Origin: Paracamarosporium sp. OC-R06-R3
Taxonomy: Eukaryota > Ascomycota > Dothideomycetes > Pleosporales > Didymosphaeriaceae
Length of the DNA: 64,000 nt
Assembly: GCA_019828545.1 (NCBI GenBank)
Contig: JACVRA010000057.1
Location: 126,015 to 190,014 of the forward strand
Reading direction: 5' to 3'
In this document: piece after piece, positions 54,162 through 64,000 of the stretch
How the letters are laid out: the number at the start of each line of letters is the position of its first letter
Numbering within the stretch: the first letter of the stretch is position 1
The notes under the pieces: generated by a model
Told to the model about the DNA's origin: nothing
Database searches by the model: none
The model's input: the letters and a program-made list of their open reading frames with translations, nothing else
Position numbers and translations under genes: made by a program

Positions 54162-55461
54162 TATGATTTATGACGGTGGCTAATTGCTGCTTGGGCATCT
54201 TCTTGACCTTTTTTGCATTCCGGAGGATACGTTTTTTTTTAGGATTCTTCTGAAGCATTAATCGCATCCATACCCACTGTTTTACTAGAAAGTGTGTAGC
54301 TTCATCTTGTGTTTCACCATCGATCATAGTTTGTTTGTTAATAGGCATGGAGAGATGCGTCGTACGTCGTTTGGTAGCGAAGTGTGGTCGGAAGAAGTTT
54401 TCTGTATTTATAAGATATCGCTTATGCCACGTACATATATACGCCTCGTGCACACCTACACGGGACGTGCATTTCTCGGTTCTTGTTTCTTCCATGGTCT
54501 CAAACTTGCCCCCGTTCCAGATACATCTTGCCTTGGCGATGATTCAAATGTTCCTACGTGGTAGAAGTTCCCGTTGTCACCTGCGGGATATATCAATATT
54601 CCACGGCCCCACCGTCTCTTGTCTGCTTCTTAGGTTCTCGCTGCCAACATGGTTTCCGCCGCTGAGACGTCGACTACGCAGTGCATGTCGCAGGAAGGCG
54701 TAAAAGGCATAGCTGAGCTAGGCGCTGGACTGGAGAGTAGGCGGCGAGGGGAGCGTGTTTGTGACTTCGTATGCGAGGTTGAGTTCGGTGAAGGAGTTCC
54801 ACTTGAGATTGGGTGATGGGGCTAGGGCTTATAATTATGTGTCGTGTTGGTCGTCGAGGTGTGTGTGTCGTTGAAGGGGAGGATGGAGCATGTGGCGTAG
54901 AGGTGGTGCTGGGGGTTTGGTCTTGTGTGGCGTTCTTTTGCTTGGTTTAAGTTGGTGTAGGGGCGTAGGCGATGATTGGGGTGTATTGGCCATTCGTTAG
55001 CTCGACGATCATGGTAGGGATTGTAGAGTTGGTGTGGCAGGGGTGATATGTGGTCGAGGTGATGTAAACTTCATATATATTGGGCTAGTTAGGATTAGAT
55101 CTACGAAGATTCACGCCAAATTAAAAGCTATGTGTTTCGAGCACCAGGAGGATTCCATGGCATGCATTTCTTCGTATTGTTAGAAGAGGGAGCCAATGGG
55201 GGGAGACGCGATTTGCTGACGAGAAAGGTGGGTACGCTCGCTGCTCAAGTGTATGAGCAGTACGTAGTTTACTCGCAGTTTCCCAGGTGCATGTGTTAGC
55301 TTTCCATTCATCAATCACATGTTCATTTCATCAATGGATATCGAGGAATTATAATATCTTCCCGAGACACCGAGGTTCATGGACGCTTGGGCCATTCCCG
55401 CCGAAGTTCTCTCAGACGCTAGGTGACGTTCGTTCCCTCTGCCACGCGCGTGTGCCACAAA
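54162..55461. other. Intergenic, 1.3 kb
   Basis: 3' flank of glycogenin and promoter of the dipeptidase. Between 54718 and 55084 a strong G/T bias on this strand marks decayed coding sequence on the other strand (next entry). Confidence 0.35.
54718..55084 (-). pseudogene. Possible frameshifted gene remnant
   Basis: Three minus-strand pieces in successive frames look protein-like: EVYITSTTYHPCHTNSTIPT followed by MIVELTNGQYTPIIAYAPTP, then HHLYATCSILPFNDTHTSTT, then LKWNSFTELNLAYEVTNTLP ending at a stop at 54720-54718. No GT donors lie between the pieces, so frameshifts are likelier than introns. Family unknown. Confidence 0.3.
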
Positions 55462-57267
55462 ATGCCCCGCTCTGGCAGCGCCATGGTGCCCCTCCTTCGC
55501 GCCTGCCTGCATCGAGTGCCACGAGCACCTTCCCTTTTCACTCTACGTTCCCTACCGCAGGTAACCGCAGTGCCACTTCGCCTGGTTCCCTCTCTGCACA
55601 CAGTCTCAACCCGCACATTTACTTCCTCAACCGCCGCACGATCCGACAAGCCTGTCTGGCCTTACCTGTACAAACCTTACGACAAGATGGCGCATCTGGA
55701 CCCTTTCTTTAAGCAGGTGGATACCCTGCAGGACAAGTTCATCGAGAGGCTCAGAGAGGCTGTGGGGATCCCTAGTATTAGCTCCGAGGATGCTAGGAGG
55801 CCCGACGTTGTCAAGGTGCGTATGCTTTCTTGTGTTACGCCAGGCAGATTCACAGGAGCTGGCTGTACGGGAAACTGTGCGCTCATGTGTGACGGCCCGC
55901 TTGTGGTCAGCTGCTATGAGATGCATAGCTGGTGGTTGTACACCTTGTGCTGACACGCATGACAGATGGGCCACTGGCTCGCAGACCAGATCAAGGCCCT
56001 CGGTGGCACCGTCGAGCTTCGAGAACTCGGCCCGCAGCCCGGCCGTGAGAACCTCAATCTTCCTCCCTGCCTGCTAGGCCGCTACGGCGACGACCCCAAC
56101 AAGCCCAACGTCCTCATCTACGGCCACTACGATGTACAGCCTGCGCAGAAGTCCGATGGGTGGGCGACCGACCCATTCACGCTGAGCATAGATGACAAGG
56201 ACCGCATGTATGGACGTGGTGCCACCGACGATAAGGGTCCTGTTTTGGGTTGGCTCAACGCGATCGAGGCACACCAGAAGGCAGGCGTGGATCTCCCAGT
56301 CAACCTGATCATGTGCTTCGAGGGTATGGAGGAGAACGGCTCAGAGGGATTGGACGACACGATCCGCGCAGAGGCGAAGAAATTCTTCAAGGATGCTGAT
56401 GTCGTCTGCATCTCAGACAACTACTGGTTGGGCACCGAGAAGCCATGCCTGACCTACGGTGTCCGCGGCTGCAACTACTACGCGATCGAGGTCTCAGGAC
56501 CTGGACAGGACCTCCACTCCGGTGTTTACGGCGGTATGACCCACGAGCCCATGACCGACTTGATCCGCATCATGAACTCCCTCGTCAACCCAGACGGCAA
56601 GATCCTCATTCAGGGTCTCGACGACCTTGTAGCACCCCTCACCGACGAGGAAGCCGCGCTCTACCCTCCCATCGCCTTCACCATGAATGACTTGCACGAG
56701 TCGCTGGGTAGCACGGTCTCGATCTACGACAACAAGGAGGAATCTCTCAAGCACAAGATGCGTTACCCGTCGCTCTCCCTCCACGGTATTGAAGGTGCTT
56801 TCTACACTCCCGGTGCAAAGACTGTCATCCCCGCAAAGGTCATCGGCAAGTTCTCCATCCGCACAGTGCCCAACATGGAGATCGATGCCGTCACAGAGCT
56901 CGTTGAGAAGCACGTCAATGAAGAGTTCAAGAAGCTGAACTCGAAGAACAAGTTCAAGTTCCACATCGTGCACTGCGGAAAGTGGTGGGTCGAGGACCCG
57001 AACCACCCCAACTACACTGCTGCGGCAAAGGCCGTCGAGCGCGTATATGGTGTCAAGCCCGACATGACCAGGGAAGGAGGCAGTATCCCGGTCACGCTCA
57101 CCTTCCAAGAGGAGCTGGGCAAGAATGTTTTGCTCCTACCCATGGGCAGCTCAACCGACGCCGCGCACTCTATCAATGAGAAGCTCGACAAGCGGAACTA
57201 CATCGAAGGAACCAAGCTCCTCGGAGCATACTTGCACTACGTCGCGGGTGAGCTGAAGCGCAACTAG
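55462..57267 (+). CDS. DUG1: Cys-Gly metallodipeptidase (M20, Dug1-like)
   Basis: Exons 55462-55815 and 55966-57267 give 551 residues; the second in-frame start at 55687 gives about 476, the usual length. The di-metal site is shown by VLIYGHYDVQP, GRGATDDKGPVLGW, FEGMEENGSEGLDD, CISDNYWLG and the late STDAAHSINEKL; SGPGQDLHSGVYGG belongs to the lid/dimer domain. The enzyme splits Cys-Gly from glutathione breakdown, as Dug1 and CNDP2 do in the cytosol. The upstream 75 residues are rich in Arg/Ser/Leu (RACLHRVPRAPSLFTLRSL) and look like a mitochondrial presequence, so two products from two starts are possible. Confidence 0.92.
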
Positions 57268-58812
57268 GATAGCATCCAGACTGGACCCGGTGTCACGTTG
57301 GCCAACGCTATGCAAAAGCTAAACAAATCAAAGTAATATCCACATTGTGTTTCTGCAAATGTATCTTGTTGAATGTGATGTCTATAAGAAAGCGTAGAGC
57401 TGCCATACACCTAATTAGTGACGGGAAGCTATGATTGTGAGCACGCGACATTGATCCAGGATAAATGCAATAAAGCATGACTGAGTGCATCTATTCCTTT
57501 GTCCTCTGGCTGTGTAGGGCTGGAATTTCACATACATAACATTCGCGCAAAAGCTTGTGGTGAGGCCAGCGCAAAGACTCATAGTCATTCTGATCAAGAT
57601 CAATCAACATTGTGGGAAGAGTGACAGTTTTCAGATTCCAAACTCCCTAATCAGGAAATATTGAGCCTAGATTTGAAAACCGTCGAACGCTGTGTGAAAG
57701 TGAATCGCGAAGTGAGAGTCAGCGATGAGGGAAGTATGACGATTCATAATTTCAAACTTCCTAATTCGGCAACTTGAGACGCGAGGTCCGAAAACTATTG
57801 ATCGCAAGCAAGTGAATGAGACCTGTTCGGTCAGATCATGATCGGTGATCGACTTTACCATATATAGTAGTCCGCCAATTCGATTACAGACGTGTTCGGT
57901 TCGATTATGGTTTTTTCGTCATACTTGATCGGTTAATTAGCACTATATTTGTTAGCGTCTTCTCCTCTTGCCAGTGCTAATACCCTATTTCGTTAGTTAC
58001 TTACCCTCTTCAAGTCCGATTAGATGGCCTATGCAAGGAATAGGTTGCGACCTGTTTTTGAGATAATCGACTAGTAGAAAGGCCAAACAAAAAAGCCTCA
58101 CGTGGCTTGTAATGCTCTCATGTGACCTAGATCCTGTATCCTATTGAACACAGTCCTGATCGCACACGTCAAGGCCTGTTTTAAGTACGTTTTGGGACCC
58201 TTCAATTGCCTTGGTTACCGCCTTACCAAATCCGTCCACCGATTCGATCAGCCCATCATCTGACCGAACAGGCCCTGATGAGCTGCCCAATGTTGGCTGA
58301 AAATGTAGTCTTTAGGGAATAATGAATCCCAGATTTCAAACTCCCTGATCAGGAAGTTCTAGAAATTTTCTCCAAAAAGTGTCGATCACTGTGAAAGTGA
58401 GTCGAATTTCTAGCATATAGACTGAAATGTTGAATGTTGGTTCGAAATTCTGCCTTCAAGGAAGGATGGCAGCTTCTGGATTTCAAACTTCCTAATCGGG
58501 AAATTTCGGATTTAGATTCAAAAACCGTCGAACGCTGGGTGAATAGTGAATGAATGCTTAGCGTGAAGAGTGTGGATCTCAAAATATTGAATAGTTCGGA
58601 CGGAATCAGGCATCAAAGAAGTATGGCGATTGCAGATTTCAAACTGCCTAATCGGGTAAGATCAAAAACCGTTGATCGCTGGATAGGTGAAGGGCAAATG
58701 CACGGACCAAACATCCGGGGCCGGAACAACTAGCTCCGTCCAAATCTTTGCTCCCCTTCGCTCACGCGTACCCATCCCATCCATTGGGCAACCATCCGCT
58801 CCTTCCACCATA
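57268..58812. other. A+T-rich intergenic, 1.5 kb, with repeat family
   Basis: No gene. It holds the diverged repeat copies listed next and, between about 57830 and 58290, several copies of GTTCGGTTCGATTA/GATCGGT-like words and their complements (CTGACCGAACAGGCC). Confidence 0.4.
57627..58690. repeat. Five diverged copies of a ~90-base repeat
   Basis: Copies begin near 57633, 57746, 58331, 58478 and 58633. Each has the core GATTTCAAACTNCCTAATC, then GGGAAAT-like bases, 20-30 bases, AAAACCGTCGAACGCTG and GTGAA. Spacing is 110-160 bases except for a 585-base gap. Copies differ by many changes, mostly transitions. The unit has no long frame or terminal repeats. Confidence 0.6.
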
Positions 58813-59472
58813 ATGTCGACATGTAATTCCGCCGTGCGGATATGCACCGGTGCACGAAAGCCCTCGTTACTGCCGCGAGTCCAATGCCGCCATGAATCGA
58901 CCACGCGCCGACACAAGAAGCTGCTCACCGTCCAGCAAGCTCCTTCGTACACACCCGACCGCCCCGAACCGACATTGATCTTCAATCCTCCTTCATCGGC
59001 ACCCAGCGCATACCACACACCCTTGAAGTTCCTCCCGCAGACCGACAGCAGAAGAGCGCTGTATGCATCCTTCCTCTCCACCTCAACGCAGCGCGCACAC
59101 CGCACAGCAACATCGCCCATCTCCTCCCCTGGCACGCCGCTCTCCACATCCTCCCTACTGCCACCCAAGCCTTCCACCAGCCTTCCCCCAGCGGTTCGAC
59201 AACCGTACGAGAAGAAGTATCATCTCACGGACGTGGAAATTAAGGAGATCCAGCGATTGAGGGCGGAGGACCCAGTACGGTGGACCAGGATGAGGTTGGC
59301 CGACAAGTTTGGATGCAGTCAGTTCTTCGTGGGGCTAGTTGCCAAGAATGAGGACAAGGCAGAGAAAGTGAGCAGGGAACACGACAAGGCGAGGAACAAG
59401 TGGGGAGAGCGGAGGAGGGATGCTAGGCACCAGAGGGAACGGAGGAAGGAGTTGTGGGGCAGGGATGCATAA
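58813..59472 (+). CDS. MRPL20: Mitochondrial large-subunit ribosomal protein MRPL20 (mL58)
   Basis: Single exon, 219 residues from the ATG at 58813 (MSTCNSAVRICTGARKPSLL); the frame is open to 58687 but the upstream part has no family features. Mitochondrial-type basic start, then RRHKKLLTVQQAPSYTPDRP, YHTPLKFLPQTDSRRALYAS and the conserved C-terminal YHLTDVEIKEIQRLRAEDP with MRLADKFGCSQFFVGLVA. The end is highly charged (RRRDARHQRERRKELWGRDA), fit for rRNA binding. It is a structural part of the mitochondrial 54S subunit. Confidence 0.9.
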   Translation: MSTCNSAVRICTGARKPSLLPRVQCRHESTTRRHKKLLTVQQAPSYTPDRPEPTLIFNPPSSAPSAYHTPLKFLPQTDSRRALYASFLSTSTQRAHRTATSPISSPGTPLSTSSLLPPKPSTSLPPAVRQPYEKKYHLTDVEIKEIQRLRAEDPVRWTRMRLADKFGCSQFFVGLVAKNEDKAEKVSREHDKARNKWGERRRDARHQRERRKELWGRDA

Positions 59473-59852
59473 TTGAATCTACGACGTATGGTTGTTGAAC
59501 CGATTGAGCGGCATTTGAGAATACTGCGTCGGGCAAGGTGGTACCGATGAGCAAGGCGTCCTTGTAAAAGGAGCGTGTACATCATTGGCTGGACAAGCTT
59601 TCTGGCATTGTATAAAGAGGGTTTAGGTCACAAGTGTACGATATGGGTCCGTCACTGGGACCTGCATTGTACGCATTTCACGGAGCTGGGAAAGGAGACG
59701 TGTATTCCTTCTGTATCATACCAATATTGAAATGCAAAGCATATCATCGTAACATCGGACATACTCGACATTGATCATTATCCCATGGCCCGGGTATCAT
59801 CCCAGTCATGCTCGTAAACTATAAAGCACTGGATGTCTGCCTTCTCGACCTC
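59473..59852. other. Convergent intergenic, 380 bases
   Basis: 3' flanks of MRPL20 and the RecA-fold gene. Nothing recognised. Confidence 0.4.
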
Positions 59853-61041
59853 TCATCCTCCATCCTTCTCGATGGACACCCCTTGTCCGACTCTAAATAC
59901 GAACCCCTCACCATCTCTCCCCTGCCCTACTTTCTTCGCCTCAAACCGCCCTTTATTGACGACCTCCCATCGCTGCGCACGTTCTTGTTCGGCCTCCTGA
60001 ACACTAATCCCCGGGGCAAACTTCAGCACTTCCACCCTCCTCACCGCCAGCCTTGTAACCTGCATATTGTAGGGCCAACTCAGCGGCAGCGATGGCCGAA
60101 ACGAATTCAGTATCGTAGAATGGCTCGTCGTGACAACCACACACGACAGCGTACTCGCCAGCTTCTCCAACTCACGCGTTAACTGCGCGGACGCCGTCGA
60201 CAAAACGTTTCCCCCTCCCACAGGCGGTGCACTATTACGTATCGCCGGGAGAAAAACACCCATGTCCTCCAGGATAATCGAATGCACGGCTCTGTGTATA
60301 GACTCGTGTTTCTTGCTATCAAAAAGATACGCTTCCACCTCCCGCAAGGTAGCGATCAGGCTTTCCCAGCTCGCGGGGCGGAAAATGTGTACGTGCGATA
60401 AAGCTCTCTTCACGCATTGCTTGATCTCTTTCCCCACGTTTCCGTCCGAGACGTCTTGCCCTGCTTCTTTGAAGCGTGAGACGACGTGCGATAATGCGGT
60501 AGTGGCGAGGAATGGAACTGAAAAGTGGTGGAGTGGGTCGAGGAGTATGACTGCTGCGTTGAGCCCTGAAAGCGAGATGTTCGAAAGAGATGGTGGGAGG
60601 ATAGCGTGTGTGATTACGAGGTGGAGGAGGGATGTTTTGCCTGCTGGGGTGGGATGGTGTGGTGTTGGTGGTGATATGAGTTCGATCACGTGGCCTTTTT
60701 GCTTCTCTTTCTTTGGTATCCTTCGAGGCTCATTTCGAACAGGTTCGTGTGTAGGGTTCCAAACGTCGTCGTCAGAGTGGAGAGGTTGCTGTGTCTGGAT
60801 AGGCGGTGCTGGCTGTGGAGTAGGTAGCAGGGCGTCGAGTTCCGGGATATTAAAGATGTGCTTCTGCTCAGGCGTGAGGATGAGAGTGCGTAGAGATGCT
60901 AGTAGCTACGTACTATTAGTCCAATTGGCTTTGTCTGTATGGATGTTGACGTTGTGGGAAATATACCTCGCTCAATCCGCACTCCTCAACCTCACCCAAC
61001 AACCTCGCACCTAACCTCTCCGCCCCACCTACATCCGCCAT
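59853..61041 (-). CDS. RecA-fold protein, Rad51-paralogue-like
   Basis: Exons 61041-60967 and 60905-59853 (intron GTATAT...ACGTAG, branch GGACTAAT) give 375 residues. After a helical N-terminus (GAERLGARLLGEVEECGLSE) comes a short P-loop-like PTPAGKTSLLHLVI (about residues 111-124), AVILLDPLHHFSVPFLATTA, HSIILEDMGVFLPAIRNSAP (Walker B-like strand) and LASTLSCVVVTTSHSTILNS. The order fits XRCC2/Rad51-paralogue-type ATPases of DNA repair. The P-loop lacks the usual leading glycine, so ATP binding is unsure. An elongator-type ATPase-like fold is an alternative. It is divergent to SOM1 with only 77 bases between starts. Confidence 0.7.
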
Positions 61042-61118
61042 CTTTCCTCACGGCTCTTGCCCTCCCCTTTCATCAAAACATCCGCCTCCTGCCTACCTTT
61101 TGATCTGTCTCTTGCCGG

Positions 61119-61485
61119 ATGGCACCGCCTATCTCCGTCCTATCTGCTTCTGCCCTCCCCACAGAGGTCAACACGCTTCCCAATGGCAAACCACGGAAGC
61201 CGCCAATTTCCGACCTTCGTGAATGTCCTTTGAAAGAGATGGTGCAGTACAAGTGCAATATACAGAGGCCGAAAGTGAAGGGCGCGCAACCGATTATTGT
61301 TTGCGATCCGGTGGTGCGCATGTACAGAGTGTAAGTGCTTGGTGGTTGTTTCCTGATTCGGTGGTCTTGGCGTTGGTGGTTTGGAGAACGGACTTTGACG
61401 TGTGCGTAGATGTAAAGGCGGGTTGCATGTTGAGACTACAGCATGGGAAGGACCGGAGGCGCGGCGGGAGGAAGAGAAGTTGTAG
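61119..61485 (+). CDS. SOM1: Som1, mitochondrial inner membrane peptidase subunit
   Basis: Exons 61119-61330 and 61410-61485 (intron GTAAGT...GCGTAG) give 95 residues. MAPPISVLSASALPTEVNTL, then PNGKPRKPPISDLRECPLKE, a cysteine pattern CPLKEMVQYKC...VCDPVVRMYRVC and the end GGLHVETTAWEGPEARRE fit the short fungal Som1 family. In yeast Som1 is needed by the Imp1/Imp2 peptidase of the inner membrane. The splice adds the third-pattern cysteine (RVC), and without it the protein would stop early. Confidence 0.82.
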
Positions 61486-61970
61486 GTGCGCAAGAATGCA
61501 TAGTTAGAAGACCGGTGCACGAGGTTGTTAATGGTCCTTGTATCAGAGGCACGCGACACTAAGAGATTGATGGGTGTAAGATATCACGTCGAGAGTTTTG
61601 AAAATGTGCGATATGAATTTCATTCCAGATTCTGTATTTGGAAGTGTTTGCAGCGTCCCGAAAGCCGCTCTCCTCATATGCAGCACTACAGTATCATACA
61701 ACTACCTCGTAACAGGAGGCAATGACAAAGCGCCGTTGAAATGCTCATCAACCCTAATAGCGCCAAAATGCAGACAGTGATACCCAAACGCCTCGCTGGA
61801 AATGCTTTACAAAACTTTTACAAATGTGTTAACTCTGCTGAGGCAGATAGCCTGGGTTGCTGGGCCGCTCGCTGAAACCCTCCAAGATGCCAATCTTACA
61901 AGTCGCTCACGAAATGCTGCTGTTGATGGCATATCCAAACCCTGCCGAGGTGCAACAATGCGCTACCGCT
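61486..61970. other. Convergent intergenic, 485 bases
   Basis: 3' flanks of SOM1 and TAF8. No gene or repeat recognised. Confidence 0.4.
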
Positions 61971-63196
61971 TCAATGATCTCTCGCAGACTGCCGCCAAAA
62001 CTTGCGACCGTAGTTGACGGTCACGCGCTGCTCCATGCGCTGCTGCATGCGTTTCTCCCTACGCTCTTCTGGAGTTGGACGCCTGAACTCTTCATCGGCC
62101 TCTCTAGCTTCTTTCTCGGCTTTTTGATCCTCTGCCTCATCCGCCAGGTGGGTCTCTGCCGTGGCTTTATTCGCTTCTTCGATTAGCTGAATGTCGACCT
62201 CACTCGCGAAGCCTTCTGCGTCTCTATGTTTCGCTTCGCGCAAATTCTGAGCCTCCTCTGCGTCTTCCTCCTCTAACGCTTCTCTCAAGGCCTCTCTCCA
62301 CAATGCTTCGCGCTTGATCGCGACCCGACTTCGTTGGGGTTGCGCACGTGAGGCGTTCTTCTTTCGGTCTCCTTCCTTCTTCTTTTCCATAAGCCTTCGC
62401 AAGCTTTTCTCTGCCTCAATGCCCTCCTTTGCAGCTCTCTCTCGGATGGTATGGGGATCAACTTCGCGCTTGGCGTATACGGGTGTTGCCATCCACGTGT
62501 GTTTCGGCGGGAATGCGGGGAAGTGTGCAGGTATGTATTTCCTACTTTCTTTATCTGCTCTTCCAGATAGCTCAGGCCCGAGCATGCCCTCTAGGTCGGG
62601 TGGCGGAGGGTCTGCAGGTTCCGGTGGCGCGAAAGCAGGTTGTAATAATGAGGCTGGAAAGTCGCCGGTGTCGAGATGAGGTTCAAGCACTCCTGAGCCG
62701 GTGAGTCCCGTGGAGTTAAGGGCATAGATATAGTCATGAGGTAGCGGTACGGTACGTCTGGCGCTGGACATGGACTTGCGGATCTGGTCGGTGAAGTTGG
62801 ACATGACTATGATGTGTTAGCGACTTGCCATGCACAAAGCTAGCGATACGCTGCTACGAGCAGCATATATATAGCCGTACATTCGTGTACCAAGCCCGTC
62901 ATTGACTCCACGGCCTCTGGTTTTGCGCTGTCGAACCCCACACCCTTGCATTGTATTGCGATCGCGCGCCGCAGCTGTCTGTCGATGAATTCCTGGTCGT
63001 CCGCGGCGCCAAATCCACCACCAAGCGGCTCGACAAGGTGCGAGACGGGCTGCGTGTGACGAAGCTGATGCACCACCTTGCGCTTCTTCGAATGCGGTTG
63101 ACCGTACGCTGGGACCGACATCTCCTCGTACGGTCGCTTCATGCCTGCGATAGTGCCGGTACCTGAGGCACTCAAGGGCGATATGATTCCGGGCAT
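61971..63196 (-). CDS. TAF8: TFIID subunit TAF8
   Basis: Exons 63196-62881 and 62806-61971 give 383 residues. The N-terminal exon carries a bromo-associated histone fold (FIDRQLRRAIAIQCKGVGFD, AKPEAVESMTGLVHEF), continued across the 74-base intron by MSNFTDQIRKSMSSARRTVP. The C-terminal TAF8 motif is FPAFPPKHTWMATPVY, followed by a Lys/Glu-rich helix. Donor GTACGG at 62880 was chosen because only it puts the two halves of the histone fold in phase; branch CGCTAACAC agrees. TAF8 pairs with TAF10 in TFIID in the nucleus. A shorter start at 63142 (MKRPYEEM) is possible. Confidence 0.88.
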
Positions 63197-64000
63197 AAGC
63201 GTGTCGCTGGCGCGGGGCGTGGGTGGAGTTGGGTCGTGTGTGCGATGTGAGTGTTCTGTAGCCGATGTGCGGCGGTCGCGTGAGGTTGATGCGTCGGCCG
63301 TTGATGCGCGCGTGTTGTAGAAATTGGGGTTGATGATGCGTCGCTGGCGCAGGAGGTGTCGGCTCGGCCGCCTTCACTTTGTGCCAGTGAGTCGTTGTCT
63401 TTGTATTGTTGCTTGTTCCAGATCGAGCGCCTGGACGCACGAGCCAGGTCTTGGCGCGGATATCACCAAGTGCCTTGATCCAAATCCAGAATGTCAACAG
63501 GCGTGAATAGAAAATAGAAAACTCAACGACGGACCCACTGTGGTTGTTTCATGTTTGTTCCCAATTTGGGCTCTGCAAGCATACTCATCGTCCCAAAGTA
63601 GAAATCGAACAGTGGAGCCGTGCATCTCACTGCAAACTCCTCTCACTTCAACTTCTGAACAATATCAACAAACAAACCGCCATGCTAGCGCCTGTTCGCT
63701 CGCCATCTGTGTTCGTTTCGGATAATGTTCAATGATCGGCTTCTCAGTGCAGTGTGTAACTTGAGCCCGGCGTCGATCAGCTGCATTCCCGTATGACGCA
63801 ATTCATCGTAAACACATAACATCTCCAATATTCACAGAATATGACAAGGTTGATGAATAGTTCTGATAAAAGCGTATAGATGTCCATTAGGTTGAGCATG
63901 ATACTTGGGATTACAGTCTGTTGCTTGTGATTTGCTGCGAAGGCGCCAAGAGATAGGGCCCGTGCTGCGGCAGCATCGCATGATCGCACGTCCAGTCAAA
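63197..64000. promoter_or_regulatory. Promoter of TAF8 and window end
   Basis: 804 bases. The first ~300 are G+C-rich and form the TAF8 upstream region; the rest shows only short frames without recognisable content. Confidence 0.35.

Noticed and set aside
56494..57108. 204-codon minus-strand frame
   Set aside because: Antisense shadow of the dipeptidase, caused by biased third codon positions.
60130..61014. 294-codon plus-strand frame
   Set aside because: Antisense of the RecA-fold gene, whose splice sites and motifs are on the minus strand.
1..64000. tRNA genes, rRNA, CRISPR arrays, polyketide or peptide synthetase genes, intact transposons
   Set aside because: I looked for T-loop motifs, regular short repeats, transposase and large synthase motifs and found none convincing; a tRNAscan and RepeatMasker run would settle it.

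Overview
This window is nuclear DNA from a filamentous ascomycete (Pezizomycotina; Dothideomycetes is my best guess, not proven). The evidence is short introns of about 45-75 bases with GTRNGY donors and CTRAY branch points, plus typical families: Zn2Cys6 regulator, HET domain, F-box, Dal5-type MFS permeases, DUF4360, glycogenin, TAF8 and Som1. Most gene models below were spliced by eye and checked for phase; exon borders are given in each entry.

Layout. 1-3.4 kb: 3' end of an MFS efflux pump, a small unknown gene and an F-box gene. 3.4-21.3 kb: a compact run of ten genes that reads as a catabolic cluster: aconitase paralogue, RraA-type aldolase, Zn2Cys6 regulator, mitochondrial tricarboxylate carrier, pyrone-dicarboxylate-lactonase-like amidohydrolase, secreted SMP-30 lactonase-like protein, two Dal5-type permeases, a short-chain dehydrogenase and a carboxymuconolactone-decarboxylase-like protein. 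Several pairs share divergent promoters. The set suggests uptake of an organic acid or lactone, oxidation and lactone opening, hydration, aldol cleavage to C3/C4 acids, and entry of a tricarboxylate into the TCA cycle. No ring-cleaving dioxygenase is present, so the substrate is open. This is the most interesting system here.

21.3-34 kb: a cysteine-rich membrane protein, then a gene-poor, A+T-richer zone with two diverged paralogues of an unknown (possibly BTB-like) family, one broken by an in-frame TAG, a proline/tyrosine-rich protein and a HET-domain gene. Traces of decayed coding sequence occur but no intact transposon.

34-64 kb: conserved housekeeping genes: GNAT acetyltransferase, TMEM205-like protein, Efm4 methyltransferase, a small membrane protein, a DUF676 serine esterase, a mucin-like single-pass membrane protein, a small unknown gene, a DUF4360 secreted protein, a cryptochrome/photolyase, glycogenin, a Dug1-type dipeptidase, mitochondrial ribosomal protein MRPL20, a RecA-fold protein, Som1 and TAF8. 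Between the dipeptidase and MRPL20 genes lies a family of about five diverged copies of a roughly 90-base repeat. I saw no tRNA, rRNA or CRISPR array.
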